Assembly (NCBI GenBank): GCA_038144425.1
Contig: JAYQNS010000003.1
Coordinates: 1-64,000, forward strand
Origin: Salivita marina
GTDB lineage: Bacteria > Pseudomonadota > Gammaproteobacteria > Pseudomonadales > Azotimanducaceae
Direction of reading: 5' to 3'
DNA length: 64,000 nucleotides
The translations under genes and the position numbers were made by a program. Shown piece after piece: positions 9,553 through 20,335 of the stretch. Numbering within the stretch: position 1 is the stretch's first letter; the number at the start of each line of letters is the position of its first letter. Below the pieces are notes generated by a model, which saw only the letters and a program-made list of their open reading frames with translations, did no database searches and was not told the DNA's origin.

Positions 9553-11435
9553 ATGAGTACGGCAGCAGCAACCGGGCACCCTTCCCGCGGTGCAAAGCAC
9601 GGAAGCCCAGCCCCCACGCCGGCAACGGTGGGGGAAGCGGCTAGCGGCGGCGCGCCGTTCCCGCGGCCGGAGGCGGCGACGGCGGCGGCACGGGCACGGG
9701 TACGGGACTGGTTCAGGCTCCTGCTCGCTCCAGCAACCTCTCGCTCAGCCGGCGGTGCGTCGGGCCGTTCCGGCCATCGGCGCCGTATTCGTCGTGCTGG
9801 CCTTCGCCATCATCTACTTCTGGATGGAAGAGCCGTCTTACCGGGCGCTTTACCCCGGCATGGCCGAGGGCGATCGCCAGGGCGCCTACGAGGCGCTCGT
9901 GGGGGCCGGGCTACGAGGCCCGCATCGATGGCAGCACGGGGCAGCTCCAGGTGCCGGAAGGGCGCTATCACGAGGCTCGCCTCTTCCTCGCGGGCCAGGG
10001 CTTGCCCCTGGGGTCCGTGGAAGGGGGCTTCGATGCCCTCGCCGAGCAGTCCTCCATGACCCAAAGCCAGTTCATGGAACAGGTGCGCTACAACGCTGCC
10101 ATCGAGCGGGAGTTGGGCCGTACCATCGCCGAAATCAGCAGCATCGCGAACGCCCGGGTGCACATCGCCATGGCGAAGCAGAGCCCCTTTGTGCGCGAGC
10201 GCACTCCGGCCGAAGGCCTCGGTCACGGTCACGCCCTATGGCGGGCGCGTTGTCACGGAACGCCTTCCGGTCGAGGCCATCGTGCACCTGGTCTCCGCCA
10301 GCGTGCCCTATCTACCAGCAGAGAACGTCGCGGTGGTGGACCATCTGGGGACGCTGCTGACGGGAACGGCAGACAGCGCAGCCATGGGCATGAATGGCAC
10401 GCAGCTGGACTTCAAGCGCAACGTCGAAGATGAACTTCGGGGCCGGGTCCTGAAGATTCTGGCCCCCATCGTTGGGGCGGAGAACGTCCGGGCGGAAATC
10501 GACGTCGCCATGGATTTCACCCAAACGGGAATCCACCATTGAGCGCTACGACGAGGCGGGGTCAGGTCCCAAGACCCGCTGGAGACCTTTCTTCCGAGCG
10601 CGGCACGGAGCTTTCCGCCATGGGCGTCCCCGGGGCGGTCTCCAATCAGCCGCCGGAGGATCCGGCCTTCACGGAAGATGGCGCGGCGACGGAAGGGAAG
10701 GGCAGGCCGGGGCGCGGGGACCTTCAGCAGCCGCAGCACGCGAAATTACGAGCTCGATCGCAGGGTGGAGCATACGAAACGCGCTTCCGGGACCATCGAA
10801 CGCCTCTCCGTGGCCGTGGTGGTAAATGCGCTACCTCTGCTGCCCCCGGCGCCGGCCTCTGAGGAAGGGGAAGAGGGGGCGGAAGGGGCGGCTCCGGTGA
10901 TTACCGAGGTGGATCTGGCGCGACTGGAGCGCTAACGAATCTGGTGCGCGGGGCCGTGGGCGCCGTCACCGAGCGGGGCGATTTGGTTACCCTGGAGGCC
11001 GTGCCCTTCGAACCCATTGCCGAGCCCCAGGGCCTGCCCCCTGGTACGAGAGCCCGAGCGTGGCCTCGATGGCTCGCGCCGGGCATGGCCGCGGCGCTCT
11101 TCCTTGTGATCTTGCTGACCGTGGTGCGTCCGGTGCTCAAGACCTTCCTCTACCCGGACCGTGGAAGGGGATGATGTCAGCGACCCGGCCCGCCTGTTGG
11201 CTGAAGGGGGTGAGCTGACGGAGGAAGAATTGGCCAGCATTGAAATTGGCGAGGCGAGAGCCTGGAGGATATCCGGGCTAAGCTGAAGCCGAAGAAATCG
11301 TCGATCTCTGCGGACATGCTGGATACGGCGAACACCTATGACGACAAGGTGGCCCTCATTCGCATGATTGTGAACGAGGACGCGGGCCGGGTGGCCAACG
11401 TGCTCAGAACATGGTCCGGAGGACTAGGAGGCTAG
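9553..11435 (+). CDS. fliF: Flagellar MS-ring protein FliF
   Basis: Inner-membrane ring protein on which the rod, C ring and export gate are built. Seen in order: an Arg-rich N-terminal region, the first transmembrane segment (AIGAVFVVLAFAIIYFW), the ring-building region (YRALYPGMAEGDRQGAYEAL; IDGSTGQLQVPEGRYHEARL; ERELGRTIAEISSIANARVH; VHLVSASVPYLPAENVAVVD), a charged loop, the second membrane segment near 11075-11130 and the FliG-binding C-terminus (NTYDDKVALIRMIVNEDAGR). About 625 codons, slightly longer than usual. Several frame breaks, none affecting the order of domains. Confidence 0.93.
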
Positions 11436-11438
11436 GAC

Positions 11439-12461
11439 ATGGCGGATAAAGCGGAACTCCCGGATTTAGACGGCAACGACGCGTTTCAAGCAGAGCTTGA
11501 GGCCCTCTCGACGACCCAGCGCAGCGGTGCTCATGCTGCTCCTAGGGGAGGACCAGGCGGCCAGCATCATTCGGTACATGGACCCTAAGGAGGTTCAAGC
11601 CCTGGGTGCGGCCATGGTGTCCGTGGGGATATCTCCCAGGAGGCAGGTGAACGAGGTGCTCGACGACTTCATCTCCACCTTCAAGAAGCAGACGAGCCTT
11701 GGCCTAGAACGTCGGACTACGTGGAAAGCGTGCTCAGGACCGCCCTTGGATGATAAAGGCAACCTCCGTGCTCGGGCGGGATCAATCCGTCCCGCCAGTA
11801 AGGGGCTGGAGATTCTCCGCTGGATGGATGCGCGCCATCGCCGAGATGGTGCAGGGAGAACACCCCAGGTGGTAGCCATCATCCTTCCGTGCTGGAGAAC
11901 GCGGTGGCGGCGGATGTGTTGAGCTTCCTTGCCCCGGAGGCTCGGCCGGAAATCGGGAGCGGGTGGCGCGCCTCGAGACCGTTCAGCCTGCGGCCATGGA
12001 GGAACTTGAGGCGATCATGCGCAAACAGTTCGCCAGCCGGTCCATTCCGCTTCGTCGAGCTTCGGCGGCGTAAAGGCGGCGGCAAAGATCATGAACCTCA
12101 CGAAGGTGGACATGGAATCCATGATTATGAAGGGCGTGGAATCCCTCGACGCCGATCTCGCCCAGCGATTCAGGACAACATGCTCACCTTCGCCGATCTC
12201 GGCTCCGTAGACAACTGGCAGACGCTCCTGCGGAATACGAGCCGGACCACGGTGGCGCTCAAGGGCGCCGACGAGATTGTGCGCGGAGGTTCATGTCCAA
12301 CATGTCCGAGCGGGCTCGCGCGGTCTTCCTCGACGATATGGAAGCGAAGGGGCCCCATGCGTCTCCGATGTGGAAGACGCGCGAAGAAAATCATGCGCCA
12401 GGCCCGGAAGCTTTCCGAAGCCGGTGAACTGATGTTGGCGGAAGGCGATGACTTCGTCTAA
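11439..12461 (+). CDS. fliG: Flagellar motor switch protein FliG
   Basis: C-ring protein that contacts FliF with its N-domain and the stator with its C-domain. Recognisable parts: TTQRSAVLMLLLGEDQAASI, YMDPKEVQALGAAMVSV, EHPQVVAIIL, the middle domain, and the torque helix region with charged residues (TSRTTVALKGADEIVREKFM; NMSERARAVFLDDMEAKGP). It ends with KIMRQARKLSEAGELMLAEG. About 340 codons, as expected. It begins three bases after the fliF stop and overlaps fliH by 14 bases. Frame breaks near 11520, 11705, 12055 and 12290. Confidence 0.93.
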
Positions 12462-13493
12462 GCCTGAAGCCCCTTTATGGCAAGTCCCCTCTGGGCCCCG
12501 CCCAGCAAGGCCTTCGCGCGCAGAAGGAGGTCCCCGCGGAGGAGGCGCCCTTTCAGCCCGTCGGGCTTGCGGCCTGTATCCGCCCCGCTGCAGAGGCTCC
12601 GCCGGAGTTGAAAGAGGACGCATCGGCAGAGGCGGGAACTCGGAGGCCGAAGCCTTGCCGCCGTCGGAAGCCCTTGAGGCCCTTCTTGAACAGGCACGGG
12701 AAGAAGCCCGGCAGGCGGGAGAGGCGGCCGGGAGGCTGCGGGCTACGCGCGAGGTCTTGCCGAGGGCGAAGCGCAAGGGCAGGAAGGGGCCTATGCGGGA
12801 AGGCTTGGCTGCGGGGCCAGGCGCAGGCAGCGGAGACGCATGGCGCCTTACTCCAATGGCTCGACGGGATCGCCGAGGCGCTAGCTTCGGCCGAGGAGCC
12901 CCTGACCGAGCAGCTCGATGCCTTCGACGCCTCACCCTGCATCTGGTGGAGACGGTGCTGCGCCGCGCCCTCGGAACTGGGGAAGATTTCCTCACGCCCC
13001 TCGTAGAACGGGCCCTGGAAGCGCTTGACGAGCGCGATGCGGGGCGGTTACCGTGTCTCTGAACCCTAGCGATTACGCCGCCACTGTCGGACGCTCAGGC
13101 GCGCGCTTCCGGGATTTGAAATTTACGGAAGACGCCGCCGTGTCGGTGGGTTCCGTGCGCCTCCAGGCCGGGGCCACGGTCATCGACGACTTTATTGAGC
13201 AGCGCCTCGAAACCCTCGCCCGGGAATGGCTGGGGGAACAGCAGGGCTGGCGTCCGGAGCGCTTGAGCACCCCGCTTACGCCGAAGGCGAGGGAGGTTGA
13301 TGATGTGGCAGAGGCAGAGTGGATGCCGGTAGAAGGCGATTCCGGCTTGGAGCCCGACGCAGTCGACTCGGACGAGGCGCCTCCCGGAGAAGGACAAGAC
13401 GGACGGACTCGCGCCGCACGAGATTCCCGAGGATGAACCCTCTCGGGACGATTCCTCTCCAGAGGAACCCTTTCGCGACGAATCAAACCATGA
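12448..13493 (+). CDS. fliH: Flagellar export ATPase regulator FliH, with acidic C-terminal tail
   Basis: Cytoplasmic stator of the export ATPase; a dimer that binds FliI and docks it to the C ring. The start overlaps fliG. The central coiled part contains ALEALLEQAREEARQAGEAA, the A/E/Q/G-rich helical repeat typical of FliH, then the C-domain (RLTLHLVETVLRRALG; LNPSDYAATVG; VRLQAGATVIDDFIEQRLET). After the usual FliH end the frame continues into an Asp/Glu-rich tail (HEIPEDEPSRDDSSPEE) that would stop at 13491-13493, overlapping the fliI start (ATGA). The tail makes the protein longer than typical FliH. If its frame is wrong, the gene ends at 13436. Confidence 0.8.
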
Positions 13494-14815
13494 TTGCGGA
13501 GCGCTGGTTCCAGGAGGCCGAGACCATGCTGCGCAGCCTGGGACCCCGGCGCCCGTGGCCGTGGGCACGCTGGTTCGCGTGGTGGGGCTGACTCTTGAAG
13601 CCCGGGGTCTCCAGGCGCCCCTGGGTGCCCTGTGCCGCGTAAGCAGCGACGATGGCGCCGCAGTGGATGCGGAGGTCGTCGGCTTTAACGATGGGGTGCT
13701 CTACCTCATGCCCTTCAGTGAACCCGTGGGCATTGGCCCGGGAGCTCGGGTCGGACTTCTGGCGCGCATTCCATCTGCGGCCCTTGGGGACGGATTGCTC
13801 GGTCGGGTCATCGATGGACTCGGACAGCCCCTCGATAGCGGTCCCCAACCCCTCTGTGAGGATCGCCTCGGGCTACGGGGCCTTCCCATCAACCCCATGG
13901 CCGGGGGCCATCGACACCTCCGTTTGATGTTGGGGTGCGCGCGATCAACGGCCTGCTCACCTTAGGGCGGGGCCAGCGCATGGGCCTTATCGCCGGCTCT
14001 GGGGTCGGGAAAAGCGTGCTCATGGGCATGCTCACCCGGGGCTCGGAGGCCGACGTGGTGGTCATTGGCCTCATCGGGGAACGGGGGCGGGAAGTTCGTG
14101 AGTTCGTGCAGGAAACCCTCGGGGCGGAGAGGCTCGCCCGGGCGGTCGTTATCGCCGCTCCGGCGGATCAAAGTCCGGTGCTACGGCTAAAGGCCACGCA
14201 GCTGACTCACCTGATTGCCGAATACTTCCGCGATCAGGGCAAGAACGTGCTCATGCTCGTAGATAGCCTTACCGCGTGGCCCGCGCCCAGCAGGAGGTGG
14301 GCCTTGCCGTAGGCGAGCCGCCCACGGCGAAGGGCTATCCGCCTTCCGTCTTTGCCCTTCTACCGTCCTTGATCGAAAGAGCAGGGGTCGGCCGGGGTGG
14401 GCATGGCGCTATCACAGCGTTCTACACCGTGCTCGCCGAGGGGACGACGCCTAACGATCCGATTGTGGATATCGCCCGAGCCAGCCTCGACGGCCAGGTC
14501 ATGCTTTCGCGCCGCCTGGCCGATGCTGCCCATTACCCTGCCATTGACCTGGCGGGGTCCATTTCCAGGGTCATGCCCTTACTCGTTCCCCCGGAGCGCC
14601 TTCGCCGGGCGAACCTCGCCCGCCGTCTCCTGGACGCTTTATCAACAGAACGAGGATCTGATTACCGTAGGCGCTTACGAGGCAGGAGTGACCCGGAACT
14701 CGATCGCGCCATCGCCAAGCGCGAGGAGTTGGCGCGCTTTCTGCAACAGGCCATGGACACGCAGACCACGCTGGCCGAAGCCGAAGGGGCTTTGGACACG
14801 ATGATGGAGGAGTAG
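13490..14815 (+). CDS. fliI: Flagellum-specific export ATPase FliI
   Basis: Hexameric ATPase of the flagellar type III export apparatus. Key residues are visible: Walker A GSGVGKSVLMGM (near 13995), VVIGLIGERGREVREFVQE, the Walker B region NVLMLVDSLTR (near 14250, broken by a frame change), QQEVGLAVGEPPTAKGYPPS, EGTTPNDPIVDIARASLDGQ, LSRRLADAAHYPAIDLAGS. About 440 codons, the family size. ATGA overlap with fliH and an 7-base gap to fliJ mark a tight operon. The C-terminus carries an alpha-helical end (REELARFLQQAMDTQTTLAE). Confidence 0.95.
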
Positions 14816-14822
14816 GCGGCCC

Positions 14823-15280
14823 GTGACCGACCTCAAAACTTGGCAAACGCTGGTGGACCGCGCCGAGCATGCCGCAAACCGTGCGGAGGAAGCCGTTCGC
14901 GCCGCGCGCGAGCAGTGGGCCCGGGCGCAGGAGCGCCTCGAGCGCACCGCTGCGCTTCTGGCCTCGGCTCAACGGCCCGAAGCCATGACCGGTAGCGCGG
15001 ACTTCATCCAGTTTCGCGCCTACCAACAGAAGCTCCAACAGCTGCGCGCCCGGCTTGAGCGCGAAGCCTTTGTTTTATCTGAAGATTTAAAGGCAGAGGA
15101 ACGCGTCCTCGGGGAAGCCGGGAGACGCTTCGCCGCTTCCGCCTGGCCTGGTGCTTGAGCGAGCGCGGGAGAGCCATGAGAAGGCTGCGGAGCAGCAGGA
15201 AGAAAGCGATGGATGCTACGGCCCTAGCGCGTTTTCTGAGCGCTCGCCGTGCCGGTGATCTCGCCGGAGGCCTGTCATGA
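14823..15280 (+). CDS. fliJ: Flagellar export chaperone/central stalk FliJ
   Basis: Small coiled-coil protein that inserts into the FliI hexamer like the gamma subunit of F1-ATPase. The reading frame from the GTG at 14823 gives helices rich in A, E, R and Q (AANRAEEAVRAAREQWARAQ; LERTAALLASAQRP; FRAYQQKLQQLRARLEREAF), the hallmark of FliJ. A frame change near 15135 continues through LERARESHEKAAEQQEE, then to the end at 15280. About 150 codons. The stop overlaps the fliK ATG. Confidence 0.8.
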
Positions 15281-17337
15281 TTGATGCCCATCTGCTGCTG
15301 AATCTTGGGCGCCCTCAGGGCGACGGTTTGCTGCTGGGGCCATCGGGCGCGGCACCCGGCGCCAGAGAACAGGGCCAGCATTTTGCGGAAGCCCTTCGGC
15401 AAGTCCATGCCACGGGGCGGCAAAGAGCTTGCCGCTGCCCCCATGTAGCTGCGCATTATTGGCACCGCGCTTCGGGTGGTCACGCCGGCGCGTAATCTGG
15501 AGCTTGAAGCGCAGGGCGAGGCAATCGATTCCTCCTTCGAGGCATCGGGAACTCCGCTGCGGCGCAGCCGCAAGTGAAAGGACGACAACGCGCAGGGCGG
15601 GGAAGCGGCCCTAGCAAATGAAGTGATCGTTTCGACCGCTGCTGCTTCAACAGTTGATAACGCTCGGGCGCTCAAGCCAGACGAGATCGATTACCGGACG
15701 AGGCGTTAGTGAGCTCGGAAAGCGCGGCCGTTGCGCCGGTCAGCGTTTCAGGGAATCCGCTGAAGGGCAGGGTGCTAAGCCTGCGATGCCGTGATTCCCT
15801 AGCCTCCCCGGCTGCGGCTCCAGCGGCTGCTGAAGGGTGTGCAGACGGCTCCAGACGGCTCAGACGGCTCAGACGGCTCAGGACGGCTCCAAACGGCTCA
15901 GACGGCTCAGACGGCTCAAACGGCTCAAACGGCTCAAACGGCTCAAACGGCTCAAACGGCTCAAACGGCTCAAACGGCTCAAACGGCTCAAACGGCTCAA
16001 ACGGCTCAAACGGCTCAGACGGCTCAGACGGCTCAGACGGCTCAGACGGCTCAGACGGCTCAGACGGCTCAAACGGCTCAAACGGCTCCGGCGGCTCAAA
16101 CGGCTCAAACGGCTCAAACGGCTCAAACGGCTCAAACGGCTCAAACGGCTCAAACGGCTCAAACGGCTCGGCGGCTCAAACGGCTCAAACGGCTCAAACG
16201 GCTCAAACGCTCAAACGGCTCCGACGGCTCCGTCGGCTCAGACGGCTCCGACGGCTCCGACGGCTCCGACGGCTCAGACGGCTCCGGCTCAGACGGCTCA
16301 GACCGTTCCGGCTCATCCTGAGGCCTCGCGGAGCTCAGACGGCTATCCGATAGCCAGCGCGGCGAAGCAGTCCCCATGTGGGGCCTGCATTCGATAGTGC
16401 GCGGTGAGTGTCCTGCGGAAGTGGCGGTGAGTGGGCGCCTCGGCGCCTCCGAGGGACCCTGGAAGGCGCTGAGCTTCGAGGCGCAAAAGCGTCTCAAAAC
16501 ACGGACGCGGAGCTCCTGTTGCCGTGGGCGCGGTGGCCCTGGGGCTTCGGGAGGCGCTGAAGGGGGAGGGGCGCTCCGAGCGCGAACTTCAGGGGCAGCG
16601 CGTCGAGTCAGCGTCTCGGACGCAACGCCCTACCATCCAGGCAGCTAGCGGATGGGCTCTAAACAAAATCTTGGGGCGCAGGCTCGGGTCTTCGATCGCC
16701 CGCAGCGCAGCGCGCCGGGACAACGCCTCCGGCATCTGCTGGGGCCGAGGGCTCGCGTCCCTCCGACGGTCTGTCCTCGCCTTTGCTGGCTGGAGTCGAT
16801 CGTCGTGAGCTAGATCTGGTGGCGCTTGCGCGTCCCACGCCGGGCGTCGAAGGGGAAGCGGCGGAGCTGAGCGAAAGGTTTGCAACCCAGCTGGCCCAGC
16901 GGGTGGTCGCGCAGGCCGCGGCAGGACAGCTGACCTCACGCATTGCGCTCAATCCGGCGCAGCTCGGGCCCCTAGAGGTTCGCCTTGAGCTTTCCGGGGA
17001 TCGTATTGCGGTGGAGTTTCAAGCCCACCACGCCATGACCCGGGAGCTTCTGGGGGATGGCCTCGGGCGTTTGAAGGAAGGGCTTGAGCAAGCAGGCTTT
17101 GAGGTAGCGCGCCTCAGCACGGAAGGCCGGGGTGCTGGCGGCTCGGGCTTGGCCGGGCAACAAGGCGGTGCCTTCGCCCAGAGTGGCCAGACCGGCGGGC
17201 AGGCCACCCAAGGGAACGGTCAGCCTGGAGCGTTGGGGGCGGGACGGTCAGAAGACCATTCAAACCCTGCCCAGGACAGCGCAGGCAAGGCACAGGGGAG
17301 TCCGGGCAACGATACCGGGCTTGATATAACGGTTTGA
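15277..17337 (+). CDS. fliK: Flagellar hook-length control protein FliK with long Ala-Gln-Thr repeat linker
   Basis: Secreted molecular ruler that sets hook length and triggers the substrate switch through FlhB. The C-terminal domain is clear: FATQLAQRVVAQAAAGQLTS, RIALNPAQLGPLEVRLELSG, FQAHHAMTRELLGDGLGRLK, with the LNP..LG.L.V motif that binds FlhB. Downstream of it is a Gly/Gln-rich tail. The N-terminal half is low-complexity Ala/Pro/Gln-rich, as in other FliK proteins, and contains the 9-bp array described separately. About 685 codons, longer than many FliK. Frame shifts inside the repeat make three equal-looking frames; AQT/APT is the likely native one because the flanks read AQTAPTAPTAPTAQTAPAQT. 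Confidence 0.85.
15841..16310 (+). repeat. 9-bp tandem array coding (Ala-Gln-Thr)n inside fliK
   Basis: Some 50 tandem copies of GCTCAAACG / GCTCAGACG, with scattered CCG and TCG variants at the edges. Each unit encodes Ala-Gln-Thr. The array is organised in blocks: GAC-rich units at both ends, an AAC-rich block, a middle GAC block and a second AAC block. Such homogenised units point to recent expansion by slippage or recombination. A few single-base gaps break the frame and may be assembly errors, which are common in tandem repeats. Confidence 0.9.
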
Positions 17338-17388
17338 GCTAGTATTGCGGCATAACCTTCGCGGCGTTTTCGCTGCCTTGAGTGAATC

Positions 17389-17973
17389 ATGAGCGACGTA
17401 GATAACCTTCCGGACGAGGAAGACGAGGGCAAGAAGAAAGGCGGTAATCGCCTTCTTTGGATCATCATTGGGGTGCTGTCCGTGCTACTCATCGTAGGCG
17501 GCACCATCATGGGCACGCTCTACATGTCGGGCTTCTTCGATAAGCAGGCGGAGGAGTCGGTCGAGGAGGAGCTAGCCGCGCTTGAGGAGGAAACGGCAGG
17601 GGAAGAAGATCCCCTGGCGGCGGCGCCGACCCCAAAGCCATGCCCGAGCGGGAGCGCTTTGAAGCGACCTATCACGAGCTGGAACGGCCCTGACCTCGAA
17701 CATCGCGTATTCGCGCAAGGTCATTCAGCTTAAGGTGGCCTTCATGACTTACTTCGACGGAGCGCGTCTTTGAGAACGTGCAGCGCCATGAAATGGCGAT
17801 TCGGGCATGGCGATCCTCGATCACCTCCGGCTGATTACGGAAGAGCAGCTTTGAACGGACTTTCCGGGCCAATCTTGGGAAGAAATTCAACTCATGGTGA
17901 ACGCCATGCTCGAGGAGCTCGAAGATTTTGAGGCGTCGAGCAGGTTCACTTCACCGAATTCGTGGTCCAGTAA
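17389..17973 (+). CDS. fliL: Flagellar basal body-associated protein FliL
   Basis: Single-pass inner-membrane protein that surrounds the stator and supports torque. Visible parts: an acidic cytoplasmic N-terminus (NLPDEEDEGKKKGG), one membrane helix (RLLWIIIGVLSVLLIVGG), an acidic periplasmic linker (EESVEEELAALEEETAGEED), and the stomatin-like C-domain (VIQLKVAFMTYFD, MAIRMAILDHLR, LEELEDFGGVEQVHFTEFVV). The end FTEFVVQ matches the FliL C-terminus. Three frame breaks occur from 17630 on. About 194 codons. Confidence 0.88.
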
Positions 17974-17987
17974 GGACGCGCACGCTA

Positions 17988-18965
17988 TGAGCGACGACGG
18001 ACAGCTACTGAGTGACGAGGAACGGGCCGCCCTGGCGGAAGCCGTCGCCTCTGGAGATATGGCTTCCGATACGGGCCTGAATCTCAGGCCGAGGTGCGTC
18101 GCCATGGATTTGACCGCCGAGGACAGCTCCTCGGGGTGAACGTCTCGTCCATTGACATGATAAACGAGCGTTTCATCCGCCTCTTTCGCCTCGGCATGCT
18201 TGAGAGCCTTCGCACGTCTACCAAGGTGAATCCCATGAGCGCGCATCGTGCGCTTCGGCGAATACCTAGAGACCGTGAAAGCCGCCCCTTTCGGTGAATA
18301 CGGTGCGGGTGAACCAGCTGCGCGGCCAATCCATTGTGGTGATTGAGCCCTCGCTGATTTTACCGCCCTCGATAACTTTCTTTGGAGGCATGGGACGGGG
18401 CGTGGCGAAACTTGCCCGCGGGCCGGCTTTTTACCCCACGGAAACGCGCATCGCTAATGTCATTCTGGACATCATTTTTGCCTCCAAAGGAGGCCTGGTC
18501 TCCAACTCCTCGGCATCGACTTCGAGCACATGAGCAGCGAAAGATCAATCCTCCAGTTCGCCCAGATCGCGATGAAGACGATCTGGTGGTTTGGACCCGC
18601 TTCGAATCGGAAGGGGAAGAGGGCGGCTGGGACTTGGTTTACCCCCGTGCGTCCCTGAAGCCCCCTGCGGGAGTTTTCCGTAGCGGGTGCGGACCGGCGA
18701 CGGCGATGAGGCTTCCGATGCGCATGGCGCTCCGAGCTTAAGGAGGCGGCAGAAGATGCGCCCCTTGAGCTTCGGGTGCATATTGGTGAGCTTGAGATCA
18801 CCGTGGACCACCTTAAGCGCCTGAAGACTGGCGAAACTCTGTGGTTTGAGCGCTTTGATTATGCGCGGGTGATTGCGGAAGGCATTCCTGCTTTGATGCG
18901 GGAGCTTAGAGCGCGGCGGCCAGGTGGCCATTTCCATTTCCCAGGCCTTAGAGCCGGGGCAGTAA
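17988..18965 (+). CDS. fliM: Flagellar motor switch protein FliM
   Basis: C-ring protein that binds CheY-P at its N-terminus and joins FliG to FliN. The N-terminus begins MSDDGQLLSDEERAALAEAV, a variant of the usual L(S/T)Q.E(I)DALL CheY-binding segment. Then MINERFIRLFRLGMLESLRT, FGEYLETV, NTVRVNQLRGQSIVVIEPSL, ITFFGGMGRG, ETRIANVIL, INPQFAQIA and EDDLVVWTRFE follow the FliM middle domain. The SpoA-like C-domain is seen in ELRVHIGELEITVDHLKRLK. About 325 codons. Several frame breaks. Confidence 0.9.
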
Positions 18966-18984
18966 CGGAGAGCGAGGAGGTTCC

Positions 18985-19282
18985 ATGAGCGAAGAGGTGC
19001 AGAAGCGATGGATGGGGAAACCCTGAATATCAATCCCGATGTGCTGGGAAATATTCCCGTCCACCTTTCTGTGGAAGTGGGACGGGCTGTGCTGCGGATT
19101 AGGACCTCATGCGCCTGACCCAGGGCAGCGTTGTGGAGCTTGACCGCATCGCCGGCGAGCCCATCGACCTTTTGGTGAATAACACCGTGGTGGCCCAAGG
19201 CGAGGTGGTGCTGGTCAACGAGCGCTACGGCATTCGCCTAACCCAGGTGGTCCCCGCCGCGGATCGCATGAAGCCGCTCTAG
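18985..19282 (+). CDS. fliN: Flagellar motor switch protein FliN
   Basis: C-ring subunit with a SpoA domain; with FliM it forms the ring base and binds FliH. After an early frame change the frame reads NIPVHLSVEVGRAVLRIRDL, MRLTQGSVVELDRIAGEPID and LLVNNTVVAQGEVVLVNERY, then GIRLTQVV, all highly conserved in FliN. About 99 codons, the short form without an N-terminal extension. Its stop overlaps the start area of fliO. Confidence 0.93.
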
Positions 19283-19584
19283 TGCGCCTGCGCCCGAGGC
19301 CTTTGACTGGCTGCGCTATGCCCTAAGCGTTGTCTTGGTGCTGGGGCTCCTTGCGCTCACCCTTTGGGCCTTCGGCGCAGTGCGGCTGCGGGAAATGCCG
19401 TGCTTGGACAGGGCGATAAAATGGTGGTGCTCGATCGCCTGCGCCTATCGCCTCGCCAGCAGCTGCTTCGCGTTCGGGCCTTAGATGAAGAAATTTTGCT
19501 GGCCGTCTCTCCCCAGGAGATTCGCCGCGTGGGGGGCTGTTCCTGACTGTAGGCGTCCAAGAGGAGGGGTCCGCCGATGCTTAA
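19282..19584 (+). CDS. fliO: Flagellar export protein FliO
   Basis: Small inner-membrane factor that helps assemble the FliP ring of the export gate. The membrane helix reads FDWLRYALSVVLVLGLLALT, followed, after a frame change near 19380, by the cytoplasmic part GQGDKMVVLDRLRLSPRQQL and EEILLAVSPQEIRRVGG. This is the usual FliO pattern (helix, then L..R..L......L.LV.V). About 100 codons. The start is uncertain because of a frame break; a GTG at 19282 overlaps the fliN stop. Confidence 0.8.
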
Positions 19585-20325
19585 GCGCTGGGCAAGGGTG
19601 AGCGCCTTACTGCCGTTGCTGCTGCTGGCAGGGAGCGCCGTAAGCCCAGCCGGGGCTGCCGGCGGTGACCTTAAGCGAAGGGGCCGAGGGGACGGAGTAC
19701 ACCCCTGACCCTGCAGCTGTTGGCGCTCATGAGCGTGCTGACGCTGTTGCCGTCTCTGCTCCTCGCTGATGACGTCTTTTGTCCGCATTATTATTACCCT
19801 GTCGCTCCTTCGCCAGGCCCTGGGCACGGCGCAAACGCCGCCCAATCAGGTGCTCGTGGGGCTCGCCCTCTTCCTGACCCTTTTCGTCATGGCGCCAGTC
19901 TTCGAAACGATCTATGCGGAAGCCGCCGTGCCCTATCTTGAGGAGCGGGCGACCTTCGATGAAGCCCTGGCCGCCGCGGAAGCGCCCTGCGCACCTTCAT
20001 GCTGAATCAGACCCGGGAAACGGACATTGCCATGTTCATGGAGGTGTCCGAGGCCGAACCCGTGGCGACGCCGGAGGCCGTACCTTCACCGTGCTTGTGC
20101 CCGCCTTCGTGACCAGCGAGCTAAAAAGCGCCTTCGTCATTGGGTTTATTCTCTACATTCCCTTCGTGGTGATCGATCTCGTGGTGGCTTCGGTCCTCAT
20201 GTCCATGGGCATGATGATGCTGTCCCCCATGATGATTTCCCTGCCCTTTAAGCTCATGCTTTTCGTGCTGGTGGATGGATGGTCCCTCACAGATGGGGTC
20301 GCTCACCGCAAGCTTCGTCACCTAG
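19578..20325 (+). CDS. fliP: Flagellar export gate protein FliP
   Basis: Membrane protein of the FliPQR export pore. It starts at an ATG overlapping the fliO stop and has a cleavable-like signal (MLKRWARVSALLPLLLLAG). Then LALMSVLTLLPSLLLLMTSF, RIIITLSLLRQALGTAQTPP, NQVLVGLALFLTLFVMAPVF, RETDIAMFMEV, VLVPAFVTSELKSAFVIGF and LMSMGMMMLSPMMISLPFKL, which are the most conserved FliP segments. It ends with GSLTASFV. About 248 codons. Frame breaks near 19650, 19770 and 20075. Confidence 0.95.
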
Positions 20326-20335
20326 GAGGCGAGCC

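Noticed and set aside
12291..12995. Minus-strand open frame of 234 codons across fliG/fliH
   Set aside because: Antisense of fliH with Arg/Ala/Ser/Pro bias; opposite strand has the FliG end and FliH helical region.
15004..15675. Minus-strand open frame of 223 codons across fliJ/fliK
   Set aside because: Antisense shadow in a high-GC region; the plus strand carries FliJ and the FliK start.
15841..16310. Repetitive region as CRISPR array, or minus-strand Ser-Arg-Leu repeat protein
   Set aside because: Unit is 9 bp without spacers. The minus-strand (LSR) and the plus-strand NGS/KRL readings are shadow frames of a three-codon repeat; only AQT/APT fits the Ala/Gln/Pro/Thr-rich linker of FliK and its flanks.
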